64,000 nucleotides of DNA from Pseudoruegeria sp. SK021 (GCF_002119405.1 NZ_MTBG01000002.1:157209-221208); one strand, 5' to 3'; numbered from the stretch's first letter, positions 1 to 9,132 are shown. The notes: generated by a model not told the origin, from the letters alone. A program made the numbers and translations.

Positions 1-680
1 ACGGACACTGCTTGGAAAACCGCAGCGATGCGGTGCTCCGCTTGTTGGTGGCGGGCTGGCGCGATCCCCAAGACATTTGCCGCTATTCCGGTCGCGACCG
101 GCAATACCGCAAATCCCCGGACGGCGACGGCTATACCCGCCGCGATGGCCAGTCGCTGCACGAGGATGACGACACCGGGTCCTATCCCGACCCACACGAT
201 CACGGGCCCAGTGGCGCTTTGGACCGGGCGAACGTGCCATTGAAAACCGGGTCAATCTACCCCGCGCCCTATGGGGCGATGATGGCTGGCCGCACGTCGC
301 TGCGGTTTGGTGAGGCTGGCGGGTTAACGCAGTTTGGCGCCAATTTGGTAATGCTAGATCCCGGCGCGCGGTCCTCATTGCGCCATTGGCACCAGCATGA
401 GGATGAGTTTGCATACGTCACCGAGGGCCAGCTTCACTTGCTTGAAGACGGGGGCGACACCAAGATACAGGCCGGAGATTGCGCTGCGTTTCCCGCAGGC
501 GTTGCCAACGGACACTGCTTTGAAAACCGCTCCAGTGATCCGGCCGCGTTCCTTGTGATCGGCAGCCGGGCTAGGGTTGAATTTGCCACCTATTCCGATA
601 TCGACCTGACCGTCGCGTTGTCTGCCGGGACCGCCGTCTTTACCCATAAGGATGGTCGACCCTATGTTCCCCCCCTCTAA
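1..680 (+). CDS. Two-domain cupin protein, 5' part missing (partial)
   Basis: The reading frame is open from base 3 to the TAA at 678-680, so the gene starts outside the window. The first visible residues (GHCLENRSD...) match the end of a cupin barrel. They are followed by a short acidic linker and a complete second cupin barrel with the metal-binding HWHQHEDE stretch and a GHCFENRSSD strand. Bases 1-23 and 508-530 differ at one position, which fits an internal duplication of the cupin unit. Small cupins of this type bind a metal and often act on sugars or serve as storage or sensor proteins; the substrate here is unknown. It lies 72 bases upstream of the fatty-acid oxidation gene. A TTG at base 12 could be taken as a start, but homology to a cupin C-terminus upstream of the linker argues against it. 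Confidence 0.75.
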   Translation, partial: GHCLENRSDAVLRLLVAGWRDPQDICRYSGRDRQYRKSPDGDGYTRRDGQSLHEDDDTGSYPDPHDHGPSGALDRANVPLKTGSIYPAPYGAMMAGRTSLRFGEAGGLTQFGANLVMLDPGARSSLRHWHQHEDEFAYVTEGQLHLLEDGGDTKIQAGDCAAFPAGVANGHCFENRSSDPAAFLVIGSRARVEFATYSDIDLTVALSAGTAVFTHKDGRPYVPPL

Positions 681-752
681 TTCCGGGCGCACGTGCGCCA
701 GTTGTTCCTTTCGCCACCGATCCTCTTTCTCGACCCTTTTGGGAGACCCGCA

Positions 753-2957
753 ATGACAGATTTCACCTACGCGCTTGACCGCGACGGCATCGCCACCCTC
801 ACGTGGGACGTTGCCGAAAAATCGATGAACGTAATGAGCTTACAAGGCATTGCTGATCTTGAATCCTTGATCGATCAGGCGCTCGCCGACGATAAGGTGA
901 AGGGGATCATCCTGACTTCAGGCAAACGCGATTTTGCCGCTGGTATGGACCTGAACGTGATTGCGCGGATGAAGGAAGATGCAGGTGCCGCGCCCGCGCA
1001 AGGGCTGTTTGACGGGTTGATGCGCATTCACGGGTTGCTGCGCAAGATCGAACTGGCCGGCATGGACCCGAAGACAAAGACCGGCGGCAAGCCGATTGTG
1101 GCCGCGCTGCCCGGCACGGCGCTGGGTCTGGGTTATGAATTGTCCCTTGCGTGCCATCACATAATTGCCGCCGACAATCCCAAGGCCAAGATCGGCCTGC
1201 CGGAAATCAAAGTGGGGATCTTCCCGGGCAGTGGTGGCACCACCCGCTTGGCACGCAAGCTTGGCGCAATGGCCGCCGCGCCCTTCCTGCTGGAGGGCAA
1301 GCTTAGTGATCCCAACCGGGCGCTGTCCGCAGGCCTGATTGACGCGGTGGTGCCGTCTGCCGATCTGCTGGAGGCAGCCAAAGCTTGGATTTTGGCGGCA
1401 GAGCCATCGGATCTGGTGAAGCCGTGGGATACCAAGGGCTACAAAATGCCCGGCGGCGCGCCCTATCACCCGGCCGGATTCATGACCTTTGTCGGGGCCA
1501 GCGCCATGATCAACGGCAAGACCAAAGGGGTCTATCCGGCGGCTAAAGCATTGTTGTCGGCGGTTTATGAAGGAGCTTTGGTCCCCTTCGACACCGCCCT
1601 GAAAATTGAAGCCCGCTGGTTCACGTCGGTGCTGCTGAATCCGTCGTCAACCGCGATGATCCGGTCGCTGTTCCTGAACAAAGAAGCCTTGGAAAAAGGC
1701 GCAAACCGCCCCGATGCGCCGGACCAAACCGTCACCAAATTGGGCGTACTGGGGGCGGGCATGATGGGGGTTGGGATCGCCCATGTCTCGGCCAGCGCTG
1801 GGATTGAGGTGGTGTTGATCGACGCAACTCAGGAGGGTGCGGAGCGCGGTAAGGCGCATTCGGCCAATTTGCTCGACAAAGCGATCTCGCGCCGCGCGAT
1901 GACCGCCGAAATGAAAGATTCCATCCTGTCCCGGATCACCCCGACTGCCGATTACGGCGCGTTGCAGGGCTGCGATCTGGTGGTCGAAGCGGTGTTCGAG
2001 GACCCGAAAGTTAAGGCCGAAGCCACAGCGAAAGCCGAGGCAGTCCTGCCCGCCGATGCCATCTTTGCTACCAACACCTCGACCCTGCCGATTGGCAGCT
2101 TGGCCAACACCAGCAAACGGCCGGAGCAGTATATCGGCATCCACTTCTTCAGCCCGGTGGACCGGATGTTGCTGGTTGAGATCATCAAAGGGGCACAGAC
2201 CGGCGACCGCGCCGTGGCCAAGGCGTTGGATTTCGTGCGCCAGATCCGCAAAACCCCGATTGTGGTCAACGATGCCCGGTATTTCTATGCCAACCGCTGT
2301 ATCCTGCCGTTCACCAACGAAGGTATCCGGATGCTGCGCGAAGGGGTCGAACCCGCCTTGATCGAGAATGCGGCAAAACTGGTCGGGATGCCACTGGGGC
2401 CACTGCAACTGATCGACGAAATTGCCATCGATCTGGGGGCCAAGATCGCCCGCGCCACCAAAGCGGCATTGGGCGCGGATTATCCCGATGACGAGGTGGA
2501 CGAGGTGGTGTTCTGGATGGAAGACCAGGGCCGGATCGGACGTAAGGCCAAGGCCGGCTTCTATGCCTACGACGACAAGGGCAAGCGCACCGGATTGTGG
2601 GATGGCTTGGCCGCGCGTTATCCGGTCGCCGACACCCAGCCTGACCTGAGCGATGTCCAGCACCGCCTGATGCTGTCGCAAGTGCTGGAGGCCGTGCGCG
2701 CGTTCGAGGATGGGGTGCTGCTTGACATCCGCGAGGGCGATGTCGGCGCCATTCTGGGCTGGGGCTTTGCGCCGTGGTCCGGTGGCCCGTTTGGCTGGCT
2801 CGACATCCTCGGCGCCGGTCGCGCCGTCGAGATCTGCGATGCGCTCAGCGCCGAACACGGGCCCCGTTTTGCAGCTCCGGCGTTGCTGCGCGATCTGGCT
2901 GAGACCGGCGAGACCTTCTATGGACGCTACGGCGATGGCACCAGCCTTGCCGCTTAG
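753..2957 (+). CDS. fadJ: Fatty-acid oxidation complex alpha subunit (enoyl-CoA hydratase / 3-hydroxyacyl-CoA dehydrogenase)
   Basis: A 734-residue fusion enzyme that hydrates enoyl-CoA and oxidises 3-hydroxyacyl-CoA to 3-ketoacyl-CoA in beta-oxidation, in the cytoplasm. The N-terminal crotonase domain (about residues 1-190) shows the oxyanion-hole segment around FAAGMDL and the conserved LPEIKVGIFPGSGGT helix. The NAD-binding dehydrogenase domain begins near residue 330 with GAGMMGVGIAH and continues with the FFSPVDRM motif. I placed the start at the ATG at 753 because GGGAG lies about 7 bases upstream; an in-frame GTG at 693 is less likely. FadB and FadJ cannot be separated reliably by eye. 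The partner thiolase gene is not next to it on the right. Confidence 0.93.
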   Translation: MTDFTYALDRDGIATLTWDVAEKSMNVMSLQGIADLESLIDQALADDKVKGIILTSGKRDFAAGMDLNVIARMKEDAGAAPAQGLFDGLMRIHGLLRKIELAGMDPKTKTGGKPIVAALPGTALGLGYELSLACHHIIAADNPKAKIGLPEIKVGIFPGSGGTTRLARKLGAMAAAPFLLEGKLSDPNRALSAGLIDAVVPSADLLEAAKAWILAAEPSDLVKPWDTKGYKMPGGAPYHPAGFMTFVGASAMINGKTKGVYPAAKALLSAVYEGALVPFDTALKIEARWFTSVLLNPSSTAMIRSLFLNKEALEKGANRPDAPDQTVTKLGVLGAGMMGVGIAHVSASAGIEVVLIDATQEGAERGKAHSANLLDKAISRRAMTAEMKDSILSRITPTADYGALQGCDLVVEAVFEDPKVKAEATAKAEAVLPADAIFATNTSTLPIGSLANTSKRPEQYIGIHFFSPVDRMLLVEIIKGAQTGDRAVAKALDFVRQIRKTPIVVNDARYFYANRCILPFTNEGIRMLREGVEPALIENAAKLVGMPLGPLQLIDEIAIDLGAKIARATKAALGADYPDDEVDEVVFWMEDQGRIGRKAKAGFYAYDDKGKRTGLWDGLAARYPVADTQPDLSDVQHRLMLSQVLEAVRAFEDGVLLDIREGDVGAILGWGFAPWSGGPFGWLDILGAGRAVEICDALSAEHGPRFAAPALLRDLAETGETFYGRYGDGTSLAA

Positions 2958-2968
2958 GTGCCAACGGG

Positions 2969-3028
2969 CCCCGGTTCCGCCTTTTGGCGGGACTGGGGTG
3001 AACAATTGTGGCGCGCGGACTGCGCGCC
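2969..3028. terminator. Two stem-loops between convergent genes
   Basis: Bases 2969-2981 and 2986-2998 form a 13-pair stem (two G-U pairs) around a TTTT loop. Bases 3010-3016 pair perfectly with 3022-3028. Neither is followed by a long T run. They lie between the fatty-acid oxidation gene and the convergent permease gene, so a bidirectional terminator role is likely. Confidence 0.5.
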
Positions 3029-3037
3029 TCCGCCGGA

Positions 3038-3970
3038 TTACCGGGCGTCCGAACCCGAGCGCAGGGCAATCACAGCCCCAGACGTGACAATGGCGGCAAT
3101 GCCCACCATCGCCCACAGATCAATCCGCGTTCCGAACAGCACATAGCCCCACATGACCACGGACAACAGCAGCCCGTATTCATAGACCGCAACAAACGAC
3201 GCTTCGCCGATCTGATAGGCCCGGATGATCAAGCCCACCGCAAGCAAGGAAAACACCGCCTGCGCCACCGTCCAAGCCCATGCTTCGGCGGACATCTCGC
3301 CCCAAAACCGCATGGCAAACCCGGCAGCACCCGCCGGGGCCACTTGTGGAGCCACGCCCAGCACCGCCAAGCCCAACAGCCCCCACAGCCCCATCGCCGC
3401 GAAAAATCCATATAGCAGCGTCACAGCCGCCTCGCCCGCGCACCATTCCCGGGTCGCAAGCGCGGCCAGCGCGTAAAACATGCCGGACAGGATTGGCAGG
3501 ATCGCCAACCACGTGATTGCCCCGGCATCAGGGCGCAGCACCATCAGAACTCCGAAAAACCCCAGCACCACAGCGCCGATCCGCACCGGGCCGATGCGAT
3601 GGCCAAATGCCAGCCCCGACAGGATCAACACAAAAATCGGTGCAGTAAACAGGCCGGCCACCGCTTCGGAAATCGGCATTACCGCCAGAGCCGCGAAATA
3701 GATCATCAGGCCGCTGGACAGCACCGCGCTGCGTGCGATCACCGGCCCCCACCGCCGTGGCATCAACCGCCAGCCTTGCCAACGGGCCACCGCAGTCAGC
3801 AGACACAGGGCCATGCCCGACCGAATGACCTGAAACTGCCAAAGACCGGTGGTTTCCGCGATTGTAACGACATAATTGTCGACCAACCCCATCATTGCCA
3901 TGGCAATGACAATCAAGGCAGCCGCGGTTAACGCGGGGGATGCGGCGGAACGGGCGGCGGTGCGGATCAT
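3038..3970 (-). CDS. EamA/DMT-superfamily permease
   Basis: A 310-residue inner-membrane protein with about ten hydrophobic segments arranged as two EamA repeats, typical of drug/metabolite exporters. The segment ALAVMPISEAVAGLFTAPIF in the first repeat and SFVAVYEYGLLL in the second are the usual conserved helices of the family. The substrate cannot be told from sequence. I used the ATG at 3970 because homology begins there; the frame stays open to 4120 but the extra residues look like non-coding read-through. It is divergent from the gene at 4142 and convergent with the fatty-acid oxidation gene. Confidence 0.85.
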   Translation of the reverse strand: MIRTAARSAASPALTAAALIVIAMAMMGLVDNYVVTIAETTGLWQFQVIRSGMALCLLTAVARWQGWRLMPRRWGPVIARSAVLSSGLMIYFAALAVMPISEAVAGLFTAPIFVLILSGLAFGHRIGPVRIGAVVLGFFGVLMVLRPDAGAITWLAILPILSGMFYALAALATREWCAGEAAVTLLYGFFAAMGLWGLLGLAVLGVAPQVAPAGAAGFAMRFWGEMSAEAWAWTVAQAVFSLLAVGLIIRAYQIGEASFVAVYEYGLLLSVVMWGYVLFGTRIDLWAMVGIAAIVTSGAVIALRSGSDAR

Positions 3971-4141
3971 AGCATTGCATGCCTCGCCCCATGCCCCACG
4001 GTCAAGCCCCGGCCCGCTTTCGCGCCGCGGCACAGCACCCTGCTGATGAGGGCGCGCAGGGGCAAACCGAGGATTGTACGAGGCCGCACAAACGCCTAGT
4101 CTGCGCGCAGGCAAGAACAAAATCGAGGCAGCGCCCGTCCC

Positions 4142-5155
4142 ATGACGGTTCTCTCACAATACCAACGGCTCGAATGTGCCGGCATTTGGCGCGGAACCGC
4201 GTCGGATCAGCGCCAGAACGTGTTCGTGGCCCTTGGAGACGCGACGCTGGTGATCCGCGATAGCGCAGACATTGCGCTGGCCCATTGGTCCTTGCCGGCA
4301 GTGATCCGGAACAACCCCGGCGTCCGACCAGCGCTGTATACGCCCGGTCCCGAGGCCGAAGAGCTGCTAGAGCTTGACGATGACACGATGATCGAAGCGA
4401 TCAAAACCGTGCAGCGGGCGATCACCCGCTCGCGCCCCAAGCCCGGCTTGCTGCGCCGCACAATTCTGGGTCTCGGTCTGGCCGCCGCAGTGGGTTTGCT
4501 CGGGTTCTGGTTGCCCGATGCATTGATCCGGCACACGGCCAGCATATTGCCGGAAGCCACCCGCGTCGACATTGGCCGGCGCCTATTGGTCAATATGGAA
4601 CCCGTCACCGGACTGCCCTGCCGCAGTGTTGCCGGACGCAATGCGTTGCAACGGCTGCAACGCAAGGTGCTGGGCGAGGCCCCTTGGGCGGTTGCGGTCC
4701 TGCGCGGTGGGCCGGTTGCATCCGCGTCGCTGCCCGGCAACATCTTGTTGATGCGCAAAAGCCTGATTGAACCCTATTCCGGTCCCGAAGCACTGGCTGG
4801 GGCGTTGTTGGTCGAAGCGGCTCGCGCCGAAACCGAAGATCCGATCTATGACCTGATGAGTCACGCCGGTCTGGCCGCCACCTTTGGCCTGCTGACCAGC
4901 GGCGAAATCAGCGATGACGTCTTGGCGGATTACGCCCAGACCATCTTGTTGCGTCCACAAGCCGACCCGCCTCTGGCCGAGGTTCTGGACCAGTTCGCGG
5001 CACTGGGCCTGTCGACCGAGCCTTATGGCGAAGCGATGGCACCCGGGGACACGTTCACCAATGCGCTGATGGCCGCCGATCCGCGTCCTTCCGGCAGTAC
5101 GGCGGGTCTGATCGCTGACGCCACATGGTTGCGCCTTCAAGCCATCTGCGAATAG
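4142..5155 (+). CDS. Membrane-anchored M48-like protein with lost HExxH site
   Basis: A 337-residue protein with a cytoplasmic N-terminal part, one transmembrane helix (about residues 105-126) and a C-terminal domain that resembles M48 peptidases in layout. The segment LPGNILLMRKSLIE (197-210) corresponds to the usual strand before the active-site helix. Where M48 enzymes carry HExxH this protein has VEAAR (224-228), so both zinc-binding histidines are absent while the glutamate remains. I infer a non-catalytic relative. Function unknown. It stands alone between divergent EamA and convergent idnD-like genes. Confidence 0.6.
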   Translation: MTVLSQYQRLECAGIWRGTASDQRQNVFVALGDATLVIRDSADIALAHWSLPAVIRNNPGVRPALYTPGPEAEELLELDDDTMIEAIKTVQRAITRSRPKPGLLRRTILGLGLAAAVGLLGFWLPDALIRHTASILPEATRVDIGRRLLVNMEPVTGLPCRSVAGRNALQRLQRKVLGEAPWAVAVLRGGPVASASLPGNILLMRKSLIEPYSGPEALAGALLVEAARAETEDPIYDLMSHAGLAATFGLLTSGEISDDVLADYAQTILLRPQADPPLAEVLDQFAALGLSTEPYGEAMAPGDTFTNALMAADPRPSGSTAGLIADATWLRLQAICE

Positions 5156-5242
5156 CGCCCATCCCCCTGAACCGCCGCGTCCCCGCGCGGGACCGGGCCG
5201 ACACACGTCTCAAACCCGTGCCGACCCTGCCCGCTGCTTTAC

Positions 5243-6289
5243 TCAGTGCGACCCCGAAAAGACAATCTGAGCTTTCATCGCCTGTTTACGATCACCGGCT
5301 GTCTCAAAAGCTCGTACCGCATCGTCCATCGGGAAGCGATGGGTGATCAATGGGGCCACATCGATCAACCCCTTCTGCATCAGACTGACCCCGGTGAAGA
5401 ACTCGTCGTGAAAGCGAAAGGACCCGCGCAGGCCCAACTCTTTGGCCGTTATCGCCTGCACCGGAAGCATCATGTCGCCCCCCATGCCGACCTGAACGAT
5501 TGTGCCCCCCGGCCGCATCGCAGGCACAGCACTGGCAAGCGCGGCAGCGGCACCCGAACATTCAAACAGCACATCAAACGTGCCCTTGTCGGCCCCAAAT
5601 TCGGCCAGCATTTCAGGCGCGGTCCCCATATTGATGGTCACATCCGCCCCTGCCGCCTTGGCCATTCCCAAGGTGAACGGCCCCAAATCCGTCGCTACCA
5701 CCAGATTCGCACCCGCCCGGCGCGCGGCCAGAATGCACAACAGGCCGATCGGTCCGCAGCCGGTCACCAGAACGGACTTGCCCAAAAGCGGCCCCGCTTG
5801 CCTTGCTGCGTGCAAACAAACGGCCAGCGGTTCGGCCATGGCCGCCTCGCCCGGTGACAACCCGTCCGCCGGTGCGCACTGGGCGGCATCGGCAATCAAA
5901 TGTTCGCGGAACGCACCCTGCACATGCGGGAACGGCATCGCGGATCCGTAGAAGCGCATATTCAGACAATGGTTATATTTCGCTTCGCGGCAATAACGGC
6001 AATCATGGCAGGGGCGCGACGGAGACACCGCCACCAACTGCCCCACACTCAGGCCCGTGACCCCAGCCCCGACCTGCGTGATATAGCCCGAAACCTCATG
6101 CCCGAGGATCATCGGCTCGCGCAGGCGGACCGTGCCGAACCCTCCGTGATTGTAGTAATGCAGGTCCGACCCGCAAATCCCCCCCGCCGCCACGCGAATG
6201 GCAACTTCTCCCGTTGACGGTGCGCTGATGCCCTCGTCCCGGTCGTCGATCCGAAGATCCTTGGCGGCATGAATGACGATCGATTTCAT
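5243..6289 (-). CDS. idnD: L-idonate 5-dehydrogenase-like zinc alcohol dehydrogenase
   Basis: A 348-residue medium-chain dehydrogenase expected to oxidise a sugar acid or polyol (L-idonate to 5-ketogluconate in the best-known relatives) with NAD(P). The catalytic zinc ligands are visible in GGICGSDLHYY and in the GHE at the end of the first domain. The structural zinc site is the four-cysteine cluster CHDCRYCREAKYNHC, and the nucleotide fold is at VTGCGPIGLL. TGTCCCTCCC precedes the coding strand in reverse, which reads as a GGGAGGGACA ribosome site before the ATG. The opposite-strand pseudogenes at 6549-7107 belong to similar sugar-acid pathways, so this may be the surviving part of a decayed catabolic locus. 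Exact substrate uncertain. Confidence 0.85.
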   Translation of the reverse strand: MKSIVIHAAKDLRIDDRDEGISAPSTGEVAIRVAAGGICGSDLHYYNHGGFGTVRLREPMILGHEVSGYITQVGAGVTGLSVGQLVAVSPSRPCHDCRYCREAKYNHCLNMRFYGSAMPFPHVQGAFREHLIADAAQCAPADGLSPGEAAMAEPLAVCLHAARQAGPLLGKSVLVTGCGPIGLLCILAARRAGANLVVATDLGPFTLGMAKAAGADVTINMGTAPEMLAEFGADKGTFDVLFECSGAAAALASAVPAMRPGGTIVQVGMGGDMMLPVQAITAKELGLRGSFRFHDEFFTGVSLMQKGLIDVAPLITHRFPMDDAVRAFETAGDRKQAMKAQIVFSGSH

Positions 6290-6548
6290 CTGTCCCTCCC
6301 ATTTTGACTGGCATCACGTCAGGCGCGCGGCGGCGACCGTTGCGCGCCCCCCCCGGCCCGCAGCGCCTGCATCTCTGGCCGTGCCAGCCGCTGTTATCGT
6401 TAACCTATTCGTGGCCTCACACCCTGTCGAGATTAAAAGCCCGACCAACCGACGAACGACCAACCGCCATTTTGATTGTCCTGTGTCCAGTCGCATGTTT
6501 CCATCGGCAGACCTTAGCCCTAGCCACCTCACAACCGGAGACACCAGC

Positions 6549-6961
6549 ATGAATCTGAAAATCGCCCTGATCGGTGCCGGTGCGATGGGCGGTGCCATTG
6601 GAACCCGCTTGGTCGAGACTTGACAGACTGTGAATGTCTTTGATCCGAACCCCGATCAAGTCGCCGAAGCGACGCAACCAAAATCCCCCACGTCCTGCGC
6701 GCTGGCCGGGCCGACAGTTCGATCCTTCAAGAGTATATGCCGCGCTTTGCCGCCAAAGATTACCGGCGCACCGGCCGGATCTACAATATGGTCAAGGATC
6801 TGGACGGTGCGCTGGCTTTGGCCCGACAGACGACCACCGCAATGCCCTCGACTGCGTTATGCGCTGACATTCACCGGATGCTCACCGCAGCGGGTTTGGG
6901 CGGCGAAGATCAGGCCGCGCTGATGGAATATTTTAAAGGTCCAGACAAAGAGAGATTTTGA
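6549..6961 (+). pseudogene. Remnant of a 3-hydroxyisobutyrate/tartronate-semialdehyde dehydrogenase-type gene
   Basis: The start encodes a clear NAD-binding N-terminus (MNLKIALIGAGAMGGAIG). An in-frame TGA at 6621-6623 interrupts it, and the same frame continues with VNVFDPNPDQVAEAT. Near 6677-6690 the sequence jumps, in another frame, to the C-terminal helices of the same family (HVLRAGRADSSILQEYMPRF onward), ending with TGA at 6959-6961. Roughly 170-190 central residues, including the catalytic lysine region, are missing. A nonsense codon plus an internal deletion with frameshift means the gene is dead. The intact family reduces or oxidises beta-hydroxyacids. Confidence 0.85.
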
Positions 6962-7107
6962 TGCTGACCCGTTCCGCCATGTTCGAAGGACAGGTAAAAG
7001 ATGGCCATGCCGGGGCGGTCCGTCCAGCATGGCATCTGACCGAACAGCCACGGATCGGAAACGCGGATCAGCTTTATGACCGCCGCAGGCTTAGCATCAC
7101 CCGGTGA
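6961..7107 (+). pseudogene. Truncated small ORF remnant after the dehydrogenase remnant
   Basis: The ATG at 6961 overlaps the stop of the preceding remnant, as in a translationally coupled operon, and a short frame of 48 residues runs to TGA at 7105. The first 13-15 residues (MLTRSAMFEGQVK) look like the start of small proteins of the ferredoxin-like (Dabb/EthD) fold that often follow such dehydrogenase genes. The rest does not continue that fold. I read this as a deletion remnant; it could also be a short unrelated gene. Low certainty. Confidence 0.4.
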
Positions 7108-7110
7108 TGG

Positions 7111-7578
7111 TCAGTCAAGCACCGGTAGTTCCGTCGTCCATTTGATTTGTTCCATCGACAGCAGCGCGGTGACATTGAAAATTCGGACTTCGGCAATGAG
7201 CGATTGATAAAAGGCGTCATAGGCCCGGGCGTTCTTGACCACCACCTTGAGAATATAGTCGATTTCGCCTGCCAAACGGTGCGCCTCTAAGACCTCCGGC
7301 CGTGCTTTGAGCGTGGCCAGAAAGGTCTGCTGCCAGTCCGCCTCATGTTCCGATGTCCGGATCAACACGAAAAAACATGCTTCAAGGCCCAATGCCTCGG
7401 GGTCGAGAATGACGGTGCTCTGCCCCATGACCTTGGCGTCGCGCAATTTGCGAATACGATTCCACACCGGCGTCTTCGATGACCCGACTTTGCGGGCGAT
7501 TTCATCCAAACTTTGGGCGGCGTCCCGTTGCAGCTCTGCAAGGATCTTCCGATCAAGTTCATCAATGCGAACGGGCAT
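7111..7578 (-). CDS. Lrp/AsnC-family transcriptional regulator
   Basis: A 155-residue regulator. Residues 1-60 form the winged HTH (LDRKILAELQRDAAQSLDEI ... VGSSKTPVWNRIRKL). The remainder is the RAM/effector domain, with the usual GEIDYILKVVVKNARAYDAF strand-helix. Such proteins bind an amino acid and form octamers. It is divergent from cysG with 141 bases between, so it may regulate both itself and the sulfur-assimilation cluster. That target is inferred from position only; a cysteine or sulfur-amino-acid effector would make sense. Confidence 0.9.
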   Translation of the reverse strand: MPVRIDELDRKILAELQRDAAQSLDEIARKVGSSKTPVWNRIRKLRDAKVMGQSTVILDPEALGLEACFFVLIRTSEHEADWQQTFLATLKARPEVLEAHRLAGEIDYILKVVVKNARAYDAFYQSLIAEVRIFNVTALLSMEQIKWTTELPVLD

Positions 7579-7719
7579 CCCTTTCTCCTTCCAAAACCAG
7601 ACGTTCAGTCCATATCACACAGATAAACCGAACGCATGTTCTTATTGGTGGCAGGATATAGCCATATAGGGGGACAGTATTCTATATTCTGTGGAGAAAT
7701 TGTTCATCGGAAGCCCCAC
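7579..7719. promoter_or_regulatory. Divergent control region, lrp-type gene / cysG
   Basis: This AT-rich spacer separates the Lrp-type regulator from cysG. It holds a direct repeat of ATATAG (7656-7661 and 7664-7669) and a TATTCTATATTC stretch just downstream (about 7678-7690). These could be regulator-binding or promoter elements; no clear sigma-70 pair can be fixed by eye. Confidence 0.35.
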
Positions 7720-9132
7720 ATGAAACACTTCCCGATCTTTGTCGCCGTAGAAGGCCGCCGGATCACCCTGTCGGGCGGCGGCGCGGCAGCTTTGGCGAAA
7801 TTGCGGCTTCTGTTGAAAACCGAAGCGCATTTGACCGTCTTTTCCGACGACCCCGCCCCCGAAATCGTCGCGTGGGCTGAGGCCGGAAAACTGCAGTTGA
7901 TCCGGCGCCGGGCGCAGGCGGGCGACGCCCTATGTGCCGTTCTGGCCTACGGCGCCAATGAAGACGCCGCCGAGGACGCGCGCTTTGCGGCGCTGGCCCG
8001 GGCCGATGGTGCGTTGGTCAATATCGTCGACAATCTTGAAGACAGCCAGTTTATCACCCCTGCTATCGTCGATCGCGACCCGGTCACGGTGGCCATCGGC
8101 ACCGAAGGTGCGGCCCCGGTGCTGGCACGCGCCATCAAAGCCGATCTTGAAGATCGCCTGCCAACCGGACTTGGACGTTTGGCCCGGATTGGCAAGGCCT
8201 TTCGCAAACACGCGGACCGGTTGCCGATGGGGCGCAAGCGGCGCGATTTCTGGTCAGCGTTCTACTTTAATGACGGCCCTCAAGCCATTGACACTGGTGG
8301 CGATCAAGGCGCTGAGGACGCACTACACGCCCTGCTGGATCGGCATCTAACAGCCCGCCCCGCAGCCGGACGCGTCGCGTTTGTCGGTGCGGGCCCGGGC
8401 GATCCTGAATTACTGACGCTGAAGGCCCGCAAGGCGTTGGATGGTGCAGATGTGGTGATCCATGACCGTCTCGTCTCGCCCGAGGTATTGGAATTGGTCC
8501 GGCGCGAAGCTGATCTGATCTCGGTAGGCAAAGAAGGCTTCGGCCCATCTGTCAGCCAAGACGAGATCAATGCGCTGATGGTCGATCATGCCGCCAATGG
8601 CGCGCATGTGGTGCGGTTGAAATCCGGCGACCCGACCGTCTTTGGGCGTCTGGATGAAGAGATGGACGCCTGCGAGGCTGCGGGCATCGCCTTCACCATC
8701 GTTCCCGGCATCACCGCAGCCTCTGCGGCGGTTGCCAATGTCGGCCAAAGCATGACCCGGCGCGGCCGCAATTCGGACATGCGCCTATTGACCGGCCATG
8801 ATGTTGCCGGATTTGCCGATCACGACTGGCAGGCCTTGGCCCGGCCCGGAACCGTGGCTGCGATTTATATGGCCAAGCGCGGCGCGCGGTTCTTACAAGG
8901 GCGGTTGATGATGCACGGCGCTGCCGGAGAGACCCCGGTCACCATCGTCGAAAACGCCTCGCGCGCGGACGAGCGTATTCTGAGCACGACGCTGTCCGAC
9001 CTCGCGGCGGATCTGGCCGACGCCAAACTGACCGGACCGGCGGTCCTTCTGTATGGGTTGGCACCTCGTGCTGCTCTGGCCGCCCTGCCCGACACCATTT
9101 TCCGAACGGACATCAAGGAAGCTGCATTATGA
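7720..9132 (+). CDS. cysG: Siroheme synthase (uroporphyrinogen-III methyltransferase / precorrin-2 dehydrogenase / ferrochelatase)
   Basis: A 470-residue trifunctional enzyme that makes siroheme for the sulfite reductase encoded just downstream. The N-terminal part (about 1-200) is the precorrin-2 dehydrogenase/ferrochelatase module; its nucleotide loop reads GGGAAALAK. The C-terminal part is the SAM-dependent methyltransferase, with VGAGPGDPELLTLKA, the VIHDRLVS strand and the VVPGITAASA motif. I chose the ATG at 7720, where homology begins (MKHFPIFVAV); an upstream in-frame ATG at 7636 lies in the regulatory spacer. The stop overlaps the next start (ATGA). Confidence 0.95.
   Translation: MKHFPIFVAVEGRRITLSGGGAAALAKLRLLLKTEAHLTVFSDDPAPEIVAWAEAGKLQLIRRRAQAGDALCAVLAYGANEDAAEDARFAALARADGALVNIVDNLEDSQFITPAIVDRDPVTVAIGTEGAAPVLARAIKADLEDRLPTGLGRLARIGKAFRKHADRLPMGRKRRDFWSAFYFNDGPQAIDTGGDQGAEDALHALLDRHLTARPAAGRVAFVGAGPGDPELLTLKARKALDGADVVIHDRLVSPEVLELVRREADLISVGKEGFGPSVSQDEINALMVDHAANGAHVVRLKSGDPTVFGRLDEEMDACEAAGIAFTIVPGITAASAAVANVGQSMTRRGRNSDMRLLTGHDVAGFADHDWQALARPGTVAAIYMAKRGARFLQGRLMMHGAAGETPVTIVENASRADERILSTTLSDLAADLADAKLTGPAVLLYGLAPRAALAALPDTIFRTDIKEAAL

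Noticed and set aside
1647..3116. Long open frame antisense to the fatty-acid oxidation gene
   Set aside because: It mirrors the codon pattern of a well-supported gene in GC-rich DNA and encodes a His/Gln/Gly-rich sequence without any family motif.
6621..6623. In-frame TGA as a selenocysteine codon
   Set aside because: The gene also has a large deletion with frame change, the family does not use selenocysteine at this place, and no SECIS-like hairpin follows directly.
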